A stretch of 64,000 bases of DNA, taken from assembly GCF_020497125.1 (NCBI RefSeq), contig NC_059073.1:13537225-13601224 (forward strand), given 5' to 3'. How positions within the stretch are numbered: the first letter of the stretch is position 1; every line of letters starts with the position of its first letter. Both the position numbers and the translations under genes were made by a program. The DNA comes from Mauremys mutica (lineage: Eukaryota; Chordata; Testudines; Geoemydidae). Below are positions 42,990-55,625 of the stretch, piece by piece. The notes below the pieces were generated by a model. That model was not told the DNA's origin. It ran no database searches and saw nothing but the letters and a program-made list of their open reading frames with translations.

Positions 42990-43208
42990 AAAAGCAGCAA
43001 AGAATCCTGTGGCACCTTATAGACTAACAGACGTTTTGCAGCATGAGCTTTCGTGGGTGAATACCCACTTCGTCACTTGCATCCGACAAAGTGGGTATTC
43101 ACCCACGAAAGCTTATGCTGCAAAACGTCTGTTAGTCCATAAGGTGCCACAGGGTTCTTTGCTGCTTTTACAGATCCAGACTAACACGGCTACCCCTCTG
43201 TTACTTGA
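42990..43208. mobile_element. PLE 3'-tail hairpin, 219 bp
   Basis: Two copies of the PLE tail in inverted, tail-out orientation: about 42990-43075 (minus) and 43078-43200 (plus). They are nearly perfect reverse complements with almost no spacer. A single 12-bp target duplication TACCATTATTAT flanks the unit (42978-42989 and 43209-43220). Both arms keep the GTGGGT/ACCCAC stem followed by GAAA. It is a tiny relative of the pair at 14146-16339. Confidence 0.9.
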
Positions 43209-43397
43209 TACCATTATTATGAAATTCCAGCTAAAATCTTGTTCCTTTCTCTTAGTTAGCTGGCTGAAGCAAGTCTCTGCAGCTTTCTGCATGGGACTCT
43301 GCAGTCCTTGACATTTGAAAGATTTCCACTGTGAAGAGATTTTGAATCACCTAGTATCACAAACTTCATGCAAGGCTGCTTCAAGGATATTTCCAAT

Positions 43398-43713
43398 AAA
43401 GATGTAAATATCGCTTTAAAAAGTTAACCGGTTAAACAATTAAAATTATATAATTTAACCGGTTAACTGTTAACCGATGTTGCTTTGGCGGTGGGCTGGC
43501 TCAGCTGGGGCTGGGGTCACTACAGCCAGCGCTGGGGGGCCACTCCAACTCAGCAGGGGCTAGGGTCCTGCCAGCATGGCACACCTGGGGCTAAGGTCGC
43601 TCCAGCCTGGTGCGGCTGGGGCCCCGCCGGACTGGCATGGCCAGCCGCGGGTGTTAATGTTTAAGGTCTGGTTAACGGTAAGCCTAATGCTTACTGGTTA
43701 ACTTTTTACATCC
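43398..43713. mobile_element. MITE with GC-rich core
   Basis: Left text AGATGTAAATATCGCTTT then AAAAAGTTAACCGGTTAA. Right text, inverted, AGGATGTAAAAAGTTAACCA. These form imperfect terminal inverted repeats around a GC-rich core (CCAGCGCTGGGGGGCC, CCAGCCTGGTGC). The flanks give no clear target duplication. Probably a non-autonomous DNA transposon of hAT style; class uncertain. Confidence 0.6.
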
Positions 43714-44428
43714 TGTGGTAGACCCAGGCCAGTTGGGTTCAGCAGAGTAGCAGAAGGCAGATATACTGGCCACTGGATTAACAGTTTTCTGTTCCCTGAC
43801 TGACCAGAGCAGGGGCTGCTCCAGGCTAATGAGAACACCTGACTCCAATTAACCTGCAAAGAGTCAGGTGAGACCATTAAGGTAATGTGACCACCTGACT
43901 CTAATTAAGGCCCCTCTGATACTATAAAAGGACCCACTCTAGTCAGGCAGAGGAGAGGAAGTGCGGCTGAAGGGCTGGTTAATGAAGACATCCTCAAGTA
44001 ATTGGTAAGGGAGCCCTAAGGTAAGGGTGAAGAAGGGAGAAGCAGGAGAGCTGTGGGGAAGTGGCCCAGGGAAATGTAGCAACTCTGGCAGTGAAAGGTT
44101 GGCTGCCAACAGCTGCTACCATTAGGGTCCCCTTGCTGGAACCTGGAGTAGAGGGCGGGCCCGGGTTCCCCCCAACCCACCACTACAGGAACAGCTCCTA
44201 GGAGGGGAAATCAGGCCCCTGTCTGAAACAAGCCCCTAGGGACAACAGAGTCTGTGGGAGTTTGCTCATCAACCGCCTTGCTGGCTTATGATGAAAAGGG
44301 CTCAGTAGACTGTAACTCTGGCCCTAAAGAGAGAAGGGCTACGTAGAGGGTCGCAGTGAGCCACTGAGGCTAGCATATACTGCCCAGAAGCGCGGGACCC
44401 ACGTGGACAAGGTTGGAACTCTGCCACA
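43714..44428 (+). mobile_element. LTR-like element, 715 bp
   Basis: Starts TGTGGTAGACCC and ends ACTCTGCCACA, so the outer bases form TGTGG...CCACA. A TATA-like CTATAAAAGG is at 43922-43931. No target duplication is certain (left flank CATCC, right flank ATCTC). It abuts the MITE exactly. It has no open reading frame. Confidence 0.6.
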
Positions 44429-47400
44429 ATCTCTAATTCCCAACAGTACCCAGTATTTATATTATATTACTTATATTTCAATTTAGAGTAGCATCTTCTT
44501 TCCAAGGGAACAACATAGTGCTGTTTCCAGTGTTTTTGTTAGAAAGCCTGAAAGACATTGTCTTCATCAGAGTGCAGAAAAATCTTCACTGTTATTTGAG
44601 CTCTAGTTATATCAGCATTAACAAGCACTGTCTACGGGTTGCTGAACATTTTGCTTTCTTCTCAGGAACAGCGTTACCACTCTTATCTTCTCTTTTGTTC
44701 TGATTCCTATTCACCTCTTCAGTGATGCTTGATGAGCTCTTTACCAATAAAGAAAGTACATAGAAGCATAAATCTCTTGAAAATACTGTTTTTGAATTTG
44801 GGTAAATGGTACACAAATCCAGATTTCTTGTTTTTTGCCCCCATACTAGAATTTTTTTCTACAGAACACAGGTATCTGCTACATACCAGTAAATTATGCT
44901 AAACATTTCTCAAATATATTTAATCTTTGTGCTGTTACATTTGTATTTGCATCTTCATCACTGTGTAGTACTGCTGATCTTTAGTAACAATAATTTGACT
45001 TAGAAATAATTTCCTAATCAAGATAGACGTTTGAAGGTTGGCAGAGTTTAATAGTACAGTATTAAATGTATGGGTCAGACACCAGAAGTCTTCTATTTGT
45101 TGATATACAGAAAAGGAATTATTTTATTTTTGTACACACAGACATTCTGAATTTATAATCTGTTTTATGCCCCTGAGAAGGATATCTGTACCTTTGAAAC
45201 TTATGTCATAGGAGTCTAATATACATAAGCATAGAAACTTTTGGCCAGATTCTGGCTTTTACATCTTGCATTTTACAACCTCATTGACAGGTTTACATGG
45301 AGTGTAGATTATGGCTGAATTTGTAAAATTTAATTTAATAGAAGGTTCTTAAAGCATTTCATATTTCAGAATAATTGCTCCCAATAACTTAATTCATCCA
45401 TTTACTTGAGCAGGCAAGTATCTGCCTTTAAAATAACTAGGTTTCATGCTCTTAACATGGTTTCACCTAAACTTGACAAAGTTCGTCAGTAACTTCAGAA
45501 CTTGGTAATAGAGATGATTACTGATTATGCGCTATATGCAGTACATAACTTTAGATAAAACATGAAAGAATCCCAGGATGTTAAAATGACAGGTCCATTT
45601 TTAAAATGAGCAGTGCTATTTAGTGAAATGCTGAGTATGGGGATGCAGTAAGGGGTAATCATAAGCACTTATCACCTTTGACAGGTTGCAGTGTTTCGTA
45701 TGGTTTGGTTTCAGCTTTTAGTTCCTTTCTTTAGTGATCAAATATGTTCTGTACCTCTTTGTAGGGCAAACCTTAATCTCGAAAAAGCACAGTAAGTACA
45801 AAAGTACAGCTGGAGGGGGTGACTGACTGCTTTAAACATCAGATATGAGAAATCTAGACTCTCTCAAATCCTAGCATATTTGACTTAGCTATTCGTATTT
45901 TCCATGATAGATCGCCATGATCGCCATGCAGTTAGGTGTGTGGAGAGACCTTACAACCCAAAGTTCTGTGTGAAATTAGAGATTCCATGTACTTTTGGTA
46001 AGAGCAGAGGTCTGCACCTAATTCTGGCCCAAATTTCCTCTTCCCCACACAGTTGTGCAGTGTTCTGCCTGGCTGGATATGTACCTCCACCCCAAAGGGT
46101 GGTTGTATTTCATAATATATTTCGTGAAGAATTTAAGATCCTTTGGGATGAAATGCTGTATATAAATGTAATAATGGCATTGTCAGATTCTTTCCTTTCT
46201 GCATTGTACAGAATGGAAAGAAGTATTTACCTTAATCATAACTTCCTTTGGATACCTGCTAGAAATAGGAAAGTCGATCTGTCATTTTCTAGACATTTTT
46301 TACAGATATTTTGTTCTGCTTGAAAAATGCCTTTTTGGTAACTTGAACCATTTAAAAAGACTTTATTTTATCACATGCTGCCAACCATCAGGTGTTCAAA
46401 TCATGAAACAAATCAGGCACAGAAAACTCATGTAAACCACTGTGCTGAACAACAAGTGTTGAAAACTACAGATATTCTTATTTCTATATCTCAGAAGATG
46501 GGGATGGGTGAGAATAATAATATGAAATAATGTCTAAATAAAGATTGTGTTCTTGGCACCTGGCATATGTTGGTAGGATCTCAAACACAGTGATTAATTG
46601 CCTAATTCTGCTACCGTTGAAATCAATTGTAAAACTCCTACTGACTTAGTGGGAATAAGATTGGATCCTAAAAAAGGTACTTTCGTTATGGAAAGAAACA
46701 CAAACATTTTGCAAGGAGTTATTTACTTAATCATTTCTCTCAGCCTGAGGAGAGAGGCCATGGTGAAGAAACACTCAAGTTTTCAGCACTAAAATTTGTA
46801 TTTAACTTTACTGCCTATTGGCCAGGAAATTAACCTATTGCAGGTTTGTCATAGCTTTCTTCAGAAAAATACTGAGATCCATTTTTGTGTTGATTGAGTC
46901 AGTGATAGATATGCCATAAATTCACAGCCCAAAAGACATTCCAGATGAAGCAGTTTAGTCTTTGTGCTGTAATTATCAACATAGTACAAAAAAGGACAGC
47001 ATTCAGCAAATGTCATCATTCAGAGAAATTTCAAATCTTTCTTAATGTGGTATCCATATGTACAGCACTGAAAACAGACTTATCAGATAAATACAAATGA
47101 ACTCTGTATGGCTTGAAATATTTGGAGTCTTTTGGTCTAAATACAAAATGTATCTTTAGTAAGCAAAGTTTAATTTCAGGTAATAAATTCTTCTGTTTCA
47201 CTGACATCTAGTCTACAATTTTGAAATCATCTCTAGCCCTTTTGTGGGTATATAGGGTGCGTGGTGATTTTTGGCTCTTTGAAGTTTGAGAAGCCAAGTG
47301 GCATATATATTAGAGGCACTGGGCCTGGCTTTCTAGTTAAGGCTGGCTTCTCTTTTGCATTAAAACTGGGATTAAAAAGAGATGAAGTTGTAAATCCAGC

Positions 47401-48217
47401 TTTGCTGACCAGTGTGCTCTGGTTTAGTTTCATCAGTGAATCTGCTACTAAAAGTAAAAATCAAATGAATAAAGACTGATACTACATATATTCAAATAAT
47501 TAGGAACATGGCACAGTAGTATTCTCTTTGGATGTCTTGTTTAGTATTCATGTAGGAAATTTTTAATAATTTTTAAAACATGGGACATTCCAAGATATAA
47601 AACCATGTTACAATGGAGTTAATGTTGAAAGTGTATGTATCAATAATTTAAACTCAGTAAAAAAACAAAACAACCCCTCACCCCCAAAATTTCAGGGATG
47701 TTGTAATGATTCCAAAAGCAAGCATTACAAACTCAAGAAATTCATAGTTAAGGTTACACTTAAAAAAACAAAACAAAACAAAACAAAAAAAACCCAACCC
47801 TCCCCAAACATTTTAAAGAATGGACATGCATACTTAAAACATTCAAACAAATTTAACTCGATCTTGTACCGATATAATAAAATCACAGTATCGTGATGAG
47901 TAAAGCATTTTTGGTTTGTAGTTCCAGATTAGATTAAACTAATTTCTAAAGATGTTATGAGTTTTTTGTTTTCCCCTGCTCATGGAATCATATTTTTGTC
48001 CTGGAATTTTTCATGTAAGATGGAAATCATTACTTGCTTATTCTATGCCAGAGAATCTTATTCTAGCTCATGTTAAGATATTAAAGTGTATTTCTACTGT
48101 AAAAAAGATACCTTATAAGTGACAGATCTCTTCACTGTGTACTCAGTGTCTAAGACACTTTATTTTGCTATTAAAATAAGTAAGTTTTCTCCTTTTTCAC
48201 TCTTATTAATATTGCAG
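44429..48217. other. Intergenic or intronic DNA with old repeat relics
   Basis: Recognisable pieces: 45240-45330 (GGCCAGATTCTGGCTTTTACA...) and 46595-46675 (CCTAATTCTGCTACCGTTGAAA...TGGATCC) are old palindrome-like amniote repeats. Positions 45930-46175 are another old repeat (CAAATTTCCTCTTCCCC...CAGTGTTCTGCCTGGCTGG...CCTTTGGGATGAAATGCTGTATATAAATG). Positions 47761-47800 are an (AAAAC)n simple repeat. The 139-codon frame at 45904-46323 lies over the old repeat and is not a gene. Elsewhere nothing is recognised. Confidence 0.4.
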
Positions 48218-48854
48218 TGCAACGGGGTCAGCACCCAACTCTTGCAGGCGCCCCCTCCCTCTGGTTGGGTGTGTCTGTGTTATTTCACTACTGGTGATCC
48301 TTTTCGGTGGCTTTCAGGCATTTTTTTTCAGCGATTCAGCCCTCCAGCTGAGTCACACACTATCTGCATGTTAACCAGAACAGACCCCATCTGGGGTATA
48401 CAGTCCTATCTCAGTACCTCTCTGGTGGTGTCTCTCTTGCCTTCCCTGGGTCTTGGTCTTTAAGTAGTCCAGCCCTGTTATGGGGCTGTATCTCCAGGGC
48501 TTCCTTCCTGGAGACACTATCTTCCTGCAGCTCTCCCCAGGCTCAGTCCCTGCAGCCAGCCAGGAGCTCCCTCAGTGCACCCCCGGTCCCTGCAAACACT
48601 GAGCTGTCCGTGGCCCTGCTGCTCTTCCAGGCAGCCAGGCCTGCAGTCCTTTCTTCTCCAGCTCCAAGCAGCAACTAATTGCTGCTCTGTTCTGCAGCTC
48701 CTTTTATATGGCCCTCCTGGCCCTGATTGGCTGCTTCCTGTGCAGCCACTCTAGCCTGCTTAGAGAACCTCTCCACTGCTCCTTTCCTGGGATGGGTGTG
48801 GCAGAACCCTGAGGCCTCCAGAAGGGGGACTTTGGCCTAGTCCACCACATCACA
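48218..48854 (-). mobile_element. LTR, antisense, 637 bp
   Basis: On the minus strand it begins TGTGATGTGGTGGACTAGGCC and ends GACCCCGTTGCA. A TATA-like CCATATAAAAGG lies at 48700-48711 on the minus strand. The flanks TGCAG and TGCAA agree in four of five bases and may be a target duplication. It is a GC-rich solo LTR of a turtle type that I cannot name. Confidence 0.6.
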
Positions 48855-49551
48855 TGCAAAGACAATAAAGCGTAAAGAGAAAAATAAAGACACACAGCTG
48901 AATTCCAGTCCAGCTCACACACCATCAATAAAAATGTTAACGAAATTCCATTTACATGGCAAATTCTGCCCTTGCTTACACAGTGAAGTTGCACAGGTGT
49001 AACAGGGCTGGATTTGGCCTGCAAAATGTTCTTTATTTCTGATGATGATGAATGAGTCAGAAAGATTGATTTTCGGATCCAAGAGTGAGTTTGCTGGTTT
49101 GAAGATTAGAAATAATAAAGTATTTCACTTCATAAACTGAGCAAATTTGATTTGGAGTCACTGACACAATAAACAGAACCACAAGATAACTTTTCAGTTT
49201 ACAATTGCATTTTGAGTATGAGGATTTCACATAAAACAGGCTATTGCTACAAGTAATGAGGACTGGTGGAGAAATTGTAAAATTAGGGAAAGGTTTAGCT
49301 CTAATTCTGATATACAGGATTTATTTTAAAAAAATCATTGCCAGTAGAAATAAAGTGGAAACTGTGTTGGTCTTTTTAGCTAAATATGCAGGACATTTAT
49401 GTCCATAGTACAACAAGATGTGAAATCTTTTCACTTTTTGGCTGGTAAATACAAAGCTGCATCTCATAAATCGGTCACACAACAGAGTAATAACATTTTT
49501 TAAATAGTCTGACAATAAAAAGTCATGAAGTTATCAGATTTGTCACTCTAA
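48855..49551. other. No gene; weak old-repeat text near 48955-49020
   Basis: Positions 48955-49020 (GGCAAATTCTGCCCTTGC...GTAACAGGGCTGGATTTGGCC) resemble an old amniote palindromic repeat. The rest is unrecognised. Confidence 0.3.
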
Positions 49552-49847
49552 GGGCAGGTCTACACTAAGGGCGGGGGTCGAACTAGTGTACGCAAGTTCA
49601 GCTACGTGAATAGCGTAGCTGAATTCGAAGTACCCTAGTTCGAACTACTCACCCGTCCAGACGCCGCGGAATCGAAGTCCGCGGCTCCAAGGTCGACTCC
49701 GCCACCGCCTTTTGCAGTGGTGGAGTACCGGAGTCGACCGCGGCGCTTCCGGAGTTCGAACTATCGCGTCCAGATTAGACGTGATAGTTCAAACTCCGAG
49801 AAGTCGAACTCACTGCGTCGACCCGGCTGGTAAGTGTAGACTAGCCC
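49552..49847. mobile_element. CpG-rich MITE of Harbinger type built from serial hairpins
   Basis: Ends GGGCAGGTCTACACTA and, inverted, GGGCTAGTCTACACTTA match the Harbinger-like element at 18681. Flanking triplets are TAA and TCA, a possible diverged 3-bp duplication. The interior is a chain of hairpins: 49577-49586/49635-49645, with an inner 49597-49606/49614-49623 (perfect 10 bp), then 49664-49669/49679-49684, 49691-49701/49729-49739 (perfect 11 bp), and 49751-49770/49778-49797 (18 of 20). CpG density is far above the surroundings. Confidence 0.85.
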
Positions 49848-50369
49848 TCAGAAAAGGAATTGAATAATAAAGTATTTCTCAGTGGGGGTGGGGATGGGAT
49901 GAAAGGAATGAAGCATCACCTGCTATTCTAATGGTGTTTCATAATTATTACCTTGACTTTTTTCTTTGCTGAGAAAATATATATAAATAGTTCATTATAT
50001 TGTGGTGTTTGCTTGCTTGTTTGGTATGAAGTACTAATATACATAAAATATATGTATTTCCTTCAGAAATTTGATCAGTTCTCGTTGTTTTAAATGAGAG
50101 AAAGCAAATAAATCCCATTACATGGACCATCCCTTTGAATCACAGTATTGTCACATTCCCCTTTCTCCTTCCTCCCCTGAATCGGGTTATAAAAGCCATA
50201 GTATGTCTTTAAAAATTAGTTTAATCTCTTCTGGAGCTACAAACACTAAAATTCTGTATTACATATTACAAAACCTATGTTAAAATAACAGTATTACAGT
50301 TGCAAAGTGAAGCACTCAAAAACTAGGAAATGCTACAATTAAGGTTGCCTTTTCATCTAATATCAGTCT
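49848..50369. other. No recognisable feature
   Basis: AT-rich DNA with no recognised repeat or coding signal. Confidence 0.35.
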
Positions 50370-50730
50370 CTCCTCTCATACTGTCTCTGACCCGGTCTCT
50401 TTACCCAGACAGTCCCAGTTATCCCCTCACACCTTGGCTCCTTGTCAGATCTGTCTCCTCCCCCACACCTTCCCTGCACATCACTGTTTCCCAGTCCCAG
50501 TCTCCTTGCCCAGCCTTTTCCAGTCCTCCCCTCCCCGCACAGCTCACAGTCCCAGTTTCCTTCTCCCTCCCATGAGTCTCCAGTTCCAGTTCTCCCCTCC
50601 AGGCTTCTTGTCACTAACTGCTCCCACTTCCCCCCCACCCCAACACACTAGTTCTTGCTCTTGTAGCCTCTGCATTTGAATCAGGCAGCTTTTTTTCTCC
50701 ATGCCGCCTGGGCCCAGCGGGGGGGGGGAA
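50370..50730. repeat. Pyrimidine-rich degenerate minisatellite
   Basis: Degenerate units with CAGTCCCAGT, CTCCTTGCCCAG, CCTCCCCTCC and CTTGTCA recur between 50390 and 50640, followed by a G-run (50717-50727). Open frames on both strands follow from composition. Confidence 0.5.
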
Positions 50731-52596
50731 GGCATAGAGAGCACGGGAGAGCCAAGCTCCTTGCTCTTAGTTCCCGCACCTGGCTCTGGAATGGTGTACA
50801 GCAGCCCAGAATGGAAGAGGGAAAGTCCTGCTTAGCCCAGGGCTGGAGCATGCTCAGCATGGGTGGAATCTTCAGAGATTTTAGCTGAAGTCAGGCAAGT
50901 CTCTACTGAACATGTGTGAACTGGAATTTTTCAGAGGCTTATTATTATTCCAAAAGTGGGTGGATTTTCACAGTGACAGCAAAAGTTACATTCCTGACAC
51001 AAAGGCTACCTGCTGCTAATTTTCAAGTCCTTGCTCCAAAGCATTGAGACACTAAAGCTTCTCAAAGAAAAGGCCACCAGAATTTAACAACATATTTTTT
51101 CCTACCCTTGTTCTTGGAAACAGGTGAACTATTTTTGCTGAAATAAAAATAATTAAATGAATAAATTCATCCTGGAGAAAATACCCCACATGTTAAATTT
51201 CAGCACACATGGTTAAAGTTTGACAAAATTATAAGCAAATGAAAATGGGTCATATAATAGGAAGTGTCAGGTTAATAAGAGGTGGTGTTATCGCTGTCTA
51301 TAATAAGGACCTGCTGAGAGGGGGAGAGAGATTATTCCCCAGTTTTCATGGGAATGCAAACAGTTATTAACAAATGTTAAAAGTGTTAAAAGTACCTAAG
51401 TTCCACTTTCAAAAGTGACTTAGTCAATTTGGAGCCTAAATTCCACTGACTTTTGTTGAGATTTAATCTTGTAATTGCTTAAGTCACCCCCTTTCCCTCC
51501 AATTGCACAGCAGCCGTATAGTGCCCATGGCTGTCAAGCATATGTGATGTACTAGGCATTTGGCACACTCCAAGGTCTTCACTAATAGCTCACTTTAATT
51601 CAGTCCGCTGGTGAATAGTTGTGCCACACCAGCTATCTGTTGTTATAGGATATGCATTTACAAAGGACATTAAAAATATCAGCACCTCCCTATAGTTCTT
51701 TTCTGTGGTGTTTTTATGTTGTTAAAGAACATTTTTTTCTGAAAAAAGGCCAATTATCTTTAATCTTGAGGAAGAGCTTCTTGTCTTTCATCTGATGTTA
51801 TCTGAAAGTCCAGGCAGATCTGACTCCTCTATTTTCAAAGACACAGTGACATTAGACGGTTGTGTCTGCAGTACTTGTCCTGAATACATACTCATCAAAA
51901 CAAGCCCTGGTTTTTGTCTTTTAAATCACCTCTTTCAATTTTCATACTGCCTTCAACTACAGAATGCTAATTCTTTTCCCTGTCCATCTGGTAGTCAAGA
52001 ACTGGCATATGTGAATAATTTAAAAACGATTAAACTACTATACTTTGTTGCAAAACTTAGAAGACAATGTTTCTTTTTGTGATATTTCTAAGCAATCATT
52101 TCTGATTTTTCAGAGATGACTTTGATCATGTGACTTATTCTGTCTCTTCTGCATTTCCATGATGTTCAGTTCTTTAAGAATGCATCAAACTCTTTTCCTT
52201 GGACCTTTCTCACTGTAGTTTGGTCAGTGTGTTTATATACACAATAAAATGTGCATAAAATGTCTAAGGTATTTCTGACTAGTGTCAATGAAGTAATAAT
52301 GATTTAAACTGTGGTTTTTCAACATATTTCTCACTACTTGAGAAGTATATGCCAAAGGTTGGAATTATCAGTGTGAACAAGACTGGGAATAACTAACTGT
52401 TGTTCATCACCTAATGGAAAGTATATGTTAAAATCAAATGTGATGGGTAAAATCTACCAAAGACTATACGGTCTATGCAGTTTAAACAGATGAAACAAAA
52501 ACAAAGGATGTGAAATAAAGGGATGCAACATAAATGGAAGAATATTTGAGTGGTTCAATATGGAAAATGGAGTAAGTTGTTGGGAGATTCTTAGAA
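50731..52596. other. No recognisable feature
   Basis: About 1.9 kb of AT-rich DNA. Positions 51395-51480 (CCTAAGTTCCACTTTC...GAGCCTAAATTCCACTGAC) resemble an old amniote repeat. No gene signal. Confidence 0.35.
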
Positions 52597-53750
52597 GATA
52601 AGAATGTCCATAATGGGTCGGACCAATGGTCTTTCTAGCCCAATATCTTGTCTTCCTACAGTGGCCAATGCCAGGTGCTTCAGAGGGAATGAACAGAACA
52701 GGCAATGATCAAGTGATCCATCCCCTGTCATCCACTCCCAGCTCCTGGCAATCAGAGGCTAGGGCCACCCAGAGCATGGGTTTGCATCTCTGAACATCTT
52801 GACTAATAGTCATTGATAGACCGCCTCCATGAACTTACCTAATTCTTTTAGAACCCCATTAGAGTTTTGGCCTTCACAATATCCATTGGCAATGAGTTCC
52901 ACAGGTTGACTATATGCTGTGTGAAGAAGTACTTCCTTATGTTTGTTTAAAACCTGCTGCCTATTAATTTCATCAGGTCACCTTTGGTACTTATGTGAAG
53001 GGATAAATAACACTTTCTTCTTCACTTTCTCCACACCATTCATGATTTTATAGACCTCTATCATATCCCTCTTAGTTGTCTCTTTTCTAAGCTGAGCAGT
53101 CCCAGTCTTTTCAATCTTTCCACTTATGGAAGCTGTTCCCTACCTCTAATAATTTTTGTTACACTTCTCTGCAACTTTTCCAATTCTAATATATCTTTTT
53201 TTGAGATGAGATGATCCAGAACTGCATGCAGTATTCATGGTGTGGGCATACGGTGGATTTATAGAGTGGTATAATTATATTTTATTTAGTTATCGATCCC
53301 TTTCCTAATGGTTCCTAACATTGTTAGCTTTTTTTCACTGCTTCAGGGAACTATCTACAATTACTCCAAAATCTTTCTTGAGTGGTAACAGCTAATTTAG
53401 ATCTTGTATGCATATTTGGGATTGTTTTCCAGTGTGCATTATTTGCACTTATTAATGTTAAATTTCATATGCCATTTTGTCACCTAGTCATGCAGTTTTG
53501 TGAGATCCCTTTGTATCTCTTCACAGACCACTTTGAATTTAAGTATCTTGAGTAATTTTGTTCCATGTGCAAATTTTGCCACCTCACTCTTCAGACCCTT
53601 TTCTAGATTTTAGGTGTTGAACAGCACAGGTCCCAGTATAGGTCCTCAGGGGACCCCTATATTTACCTTTCTCCATTGTGAAAATTGTGGCCACTTATTC
53701 CTACCCCTTGTTTCCTATCCTTTAAGCAATTACTAGTCCATAAAAATACA
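52597..53750 (-). mobile_element. CR1 LINE (second subfamily), antisense, old
   Basis: Begins with the reversed 3' end (AAGAATGTCCATAATGGGTC) and continues through the 3' UTR. It then shows the ORF2 C-terminal and thumb regions (reverse of the FKKEL, LWNCLP and VLRDL-like blocks) to a point near RT motif C (GGTCCCAGTATAGGTCC, 53630-53650). It is more diverged than the CR1 copies at 6588 and 10627, with no open frames of note. Confidence 0.8.
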
Positions 53751-55284
53751 AAAGCCAAACCCTTCCTTTCTGTCCCATGACGTCAAGGAAGAGAATGAGA
53801 TTGTTTGATGTACGTAAGGAGGAAGGTCTGGGTCTTGCAAATGGGATGAGATGAGTGGTTAGCAAGGTGGTTATCGTTAAATTAAGCTTGAGGATGGACT
53901 ACAGAAATTAAGTGTGTCAAGCGCCAACAAACAAATTATGGCTATTCCCAATTGTGTGTGTGGAGGGGAGGGGGATTAGGAAACAACTTATTTATTGATG
54001 TAAACACACCCCTATTTCTGCTGTTAGTTTTGAATTTATAGGCCTGATCCTGCAAACACTTTATCTAAGTGACTGCCATTGAGGACACTAATATGCATAG
54101 CTTTTTTATAGAGGTCTGACTATATCCCTCATGGTTTCATATGAACATAATTCTAATCAGCACATTTTCCTTTCATGAACTGAGAGCTGCTGTTTAGCCA
54201 GTGTCATAACATCTGGTAATAATGTATATTCAGTTCATCCTTTTGGTTTGCAATGAGAGAAAATATACTTTTTGGTTGCACTGAAAACATCAGTTCCCTG
54301 ATTTTGGAACATATATAAACTGTTGTTCCTATGACAATTCATTTTGGCCTTTTTCACAATGACTGTAATTCCGTCTTCTAAAAAAATTTCACTTAATTAC
54401 ATGCATAACACAACTTTCTGCCTTTTATTTAATTGGGCTCGCCTACGTTGTTTCTGCCTAGTAGATGATGATTTAGCAATTTCCAATTTGTGTATCCCCT
54501 AGAGAAACTAAATCATGTTAAATGGGAATAAAAGCCTCTCCACTACTTTCTCCTTGATTTACTGCTTGGTGCACTCTTTCTCTCTTTATGCATTATTCTG
54601 GAAAGATAAGAATATAAATTAGACTGAAAAGAAAACAAATGACAAAATACCATGTGGTGAAAGACTGGGAAATGGTGAGAGAACAGTAAGCAATGGAAAG
54701 GGAAAACATTTGTTGATAAGTCTTTGAGGACAAAAAGCAGGCCATATGTGTTTTTGGTTTTGTATATTTTTGATTGTTACATTATTTAGAGTGGGAATTT
54801 TGTATTTTATGTTCATGTTTGAAATGGTAATAAATCGGAGCAGGAGTAGGAAGTACCAAAATTAAGAAGTGGTAAGTATCAGATAAAACAGAGTCAAAGA
54901 AACTGGATGAGACATGACCTTATTATTTATGATGCTTTTGGAACATTTTGTATTTGACATTTAATACCATTTCATGGCTGAGATACTTTTCAGTTGTAGG
55001 CACCAGCCTCTGGAGTGCAAGGAAAGAATGCTTTGGTTTTAATACTGCTTATTTTTTGTAATACGCAAGAAATTAAGTAATACTAAAATGTTTGCAGTTG
55101 CAGTATTCCTGTTTGCTTAGTATCTAATACATAATTCCAACTATATATTCGTAGACCTACAATATTACCTAATAAGTTAGATGATTTGGGCCAGAGTATA
55201 TGAACTTTTTTGTAGAGTTGTTACCTCCAAGTCCTTACACTTTAAATTTATCTTTTTTTTAATGTCTCATTCTTTGCATTGTAG
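53751..55284. other. No gene; old-repeat fragment at 54038-54105
   Basis: Positions 54038-54105 (GGCCTGATCCTGCAAACAC...GACTGCCATTGAGGACAC) are part of the palindromic repeat described at 13678. The rest is unrecognised. Confidence 0.35.
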
Positions 55285-55311
55285 ATGTAAAACAAACATC
55301 CAACAAATCAG
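55285..55311 (+). other. Candidate 27-nt microexon
   Basis: A long pyrimidine tract (TTTTTTTT...CTCATTCTTTGCATTGTAG) precedes 27 bases, followed by GTACAT. Two of three frames are open (CKTNIQQIR or VKQTSNKS). No parent gene. It may be chance. Confidence 0.18.
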
Positions 55312-55494
55312 GTACATCTTTGTTCCTGTGGATGTTTGATACCACTATGTAGCACTTACATCACACTACTCTATTTTCAAAGCCCTTAACAGATATTGAC
55401 TGAGCAAACTTCACAATGCTCTTGTGAGAGACATAAGTATTGTTGTTGGCATTGATTTGGTGCCCCTCACCATTTTATATGGGTGCCTTATAGG

Positions 55495-55625
55495 GCTTTG
55501 AGGTAGGCATTGTTAGCCCCATTTTACAGATAGAAATAGAAGCAGAGAGGTTGTGTATTGTTTAAACTTTAATGGCACAGAGAAAGACAGACTCACAGCA
55601 CAGATTCAGTCTCTGGAGTTCTGCT
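55495..55625 (-). repeat. MIR-like SINE, antisense
   Basis: GTTAGCCCCATTTTACAGATAG...AAGCAGAGAGGTTGTG...ATTCAGTCTCTGGAGTTCTGC is the antisense order of the MIR core and its flanks. Confidence 0.55.

Noticed and set aside
45904..46323. 139-codon frame that could be a small gene
   Set aside because: It overlaps an old repeat (TTTCCTCTTCCCC to GGGATGAAATGCTGTATATAAATG), has no known motif, and its codons do not look selected.
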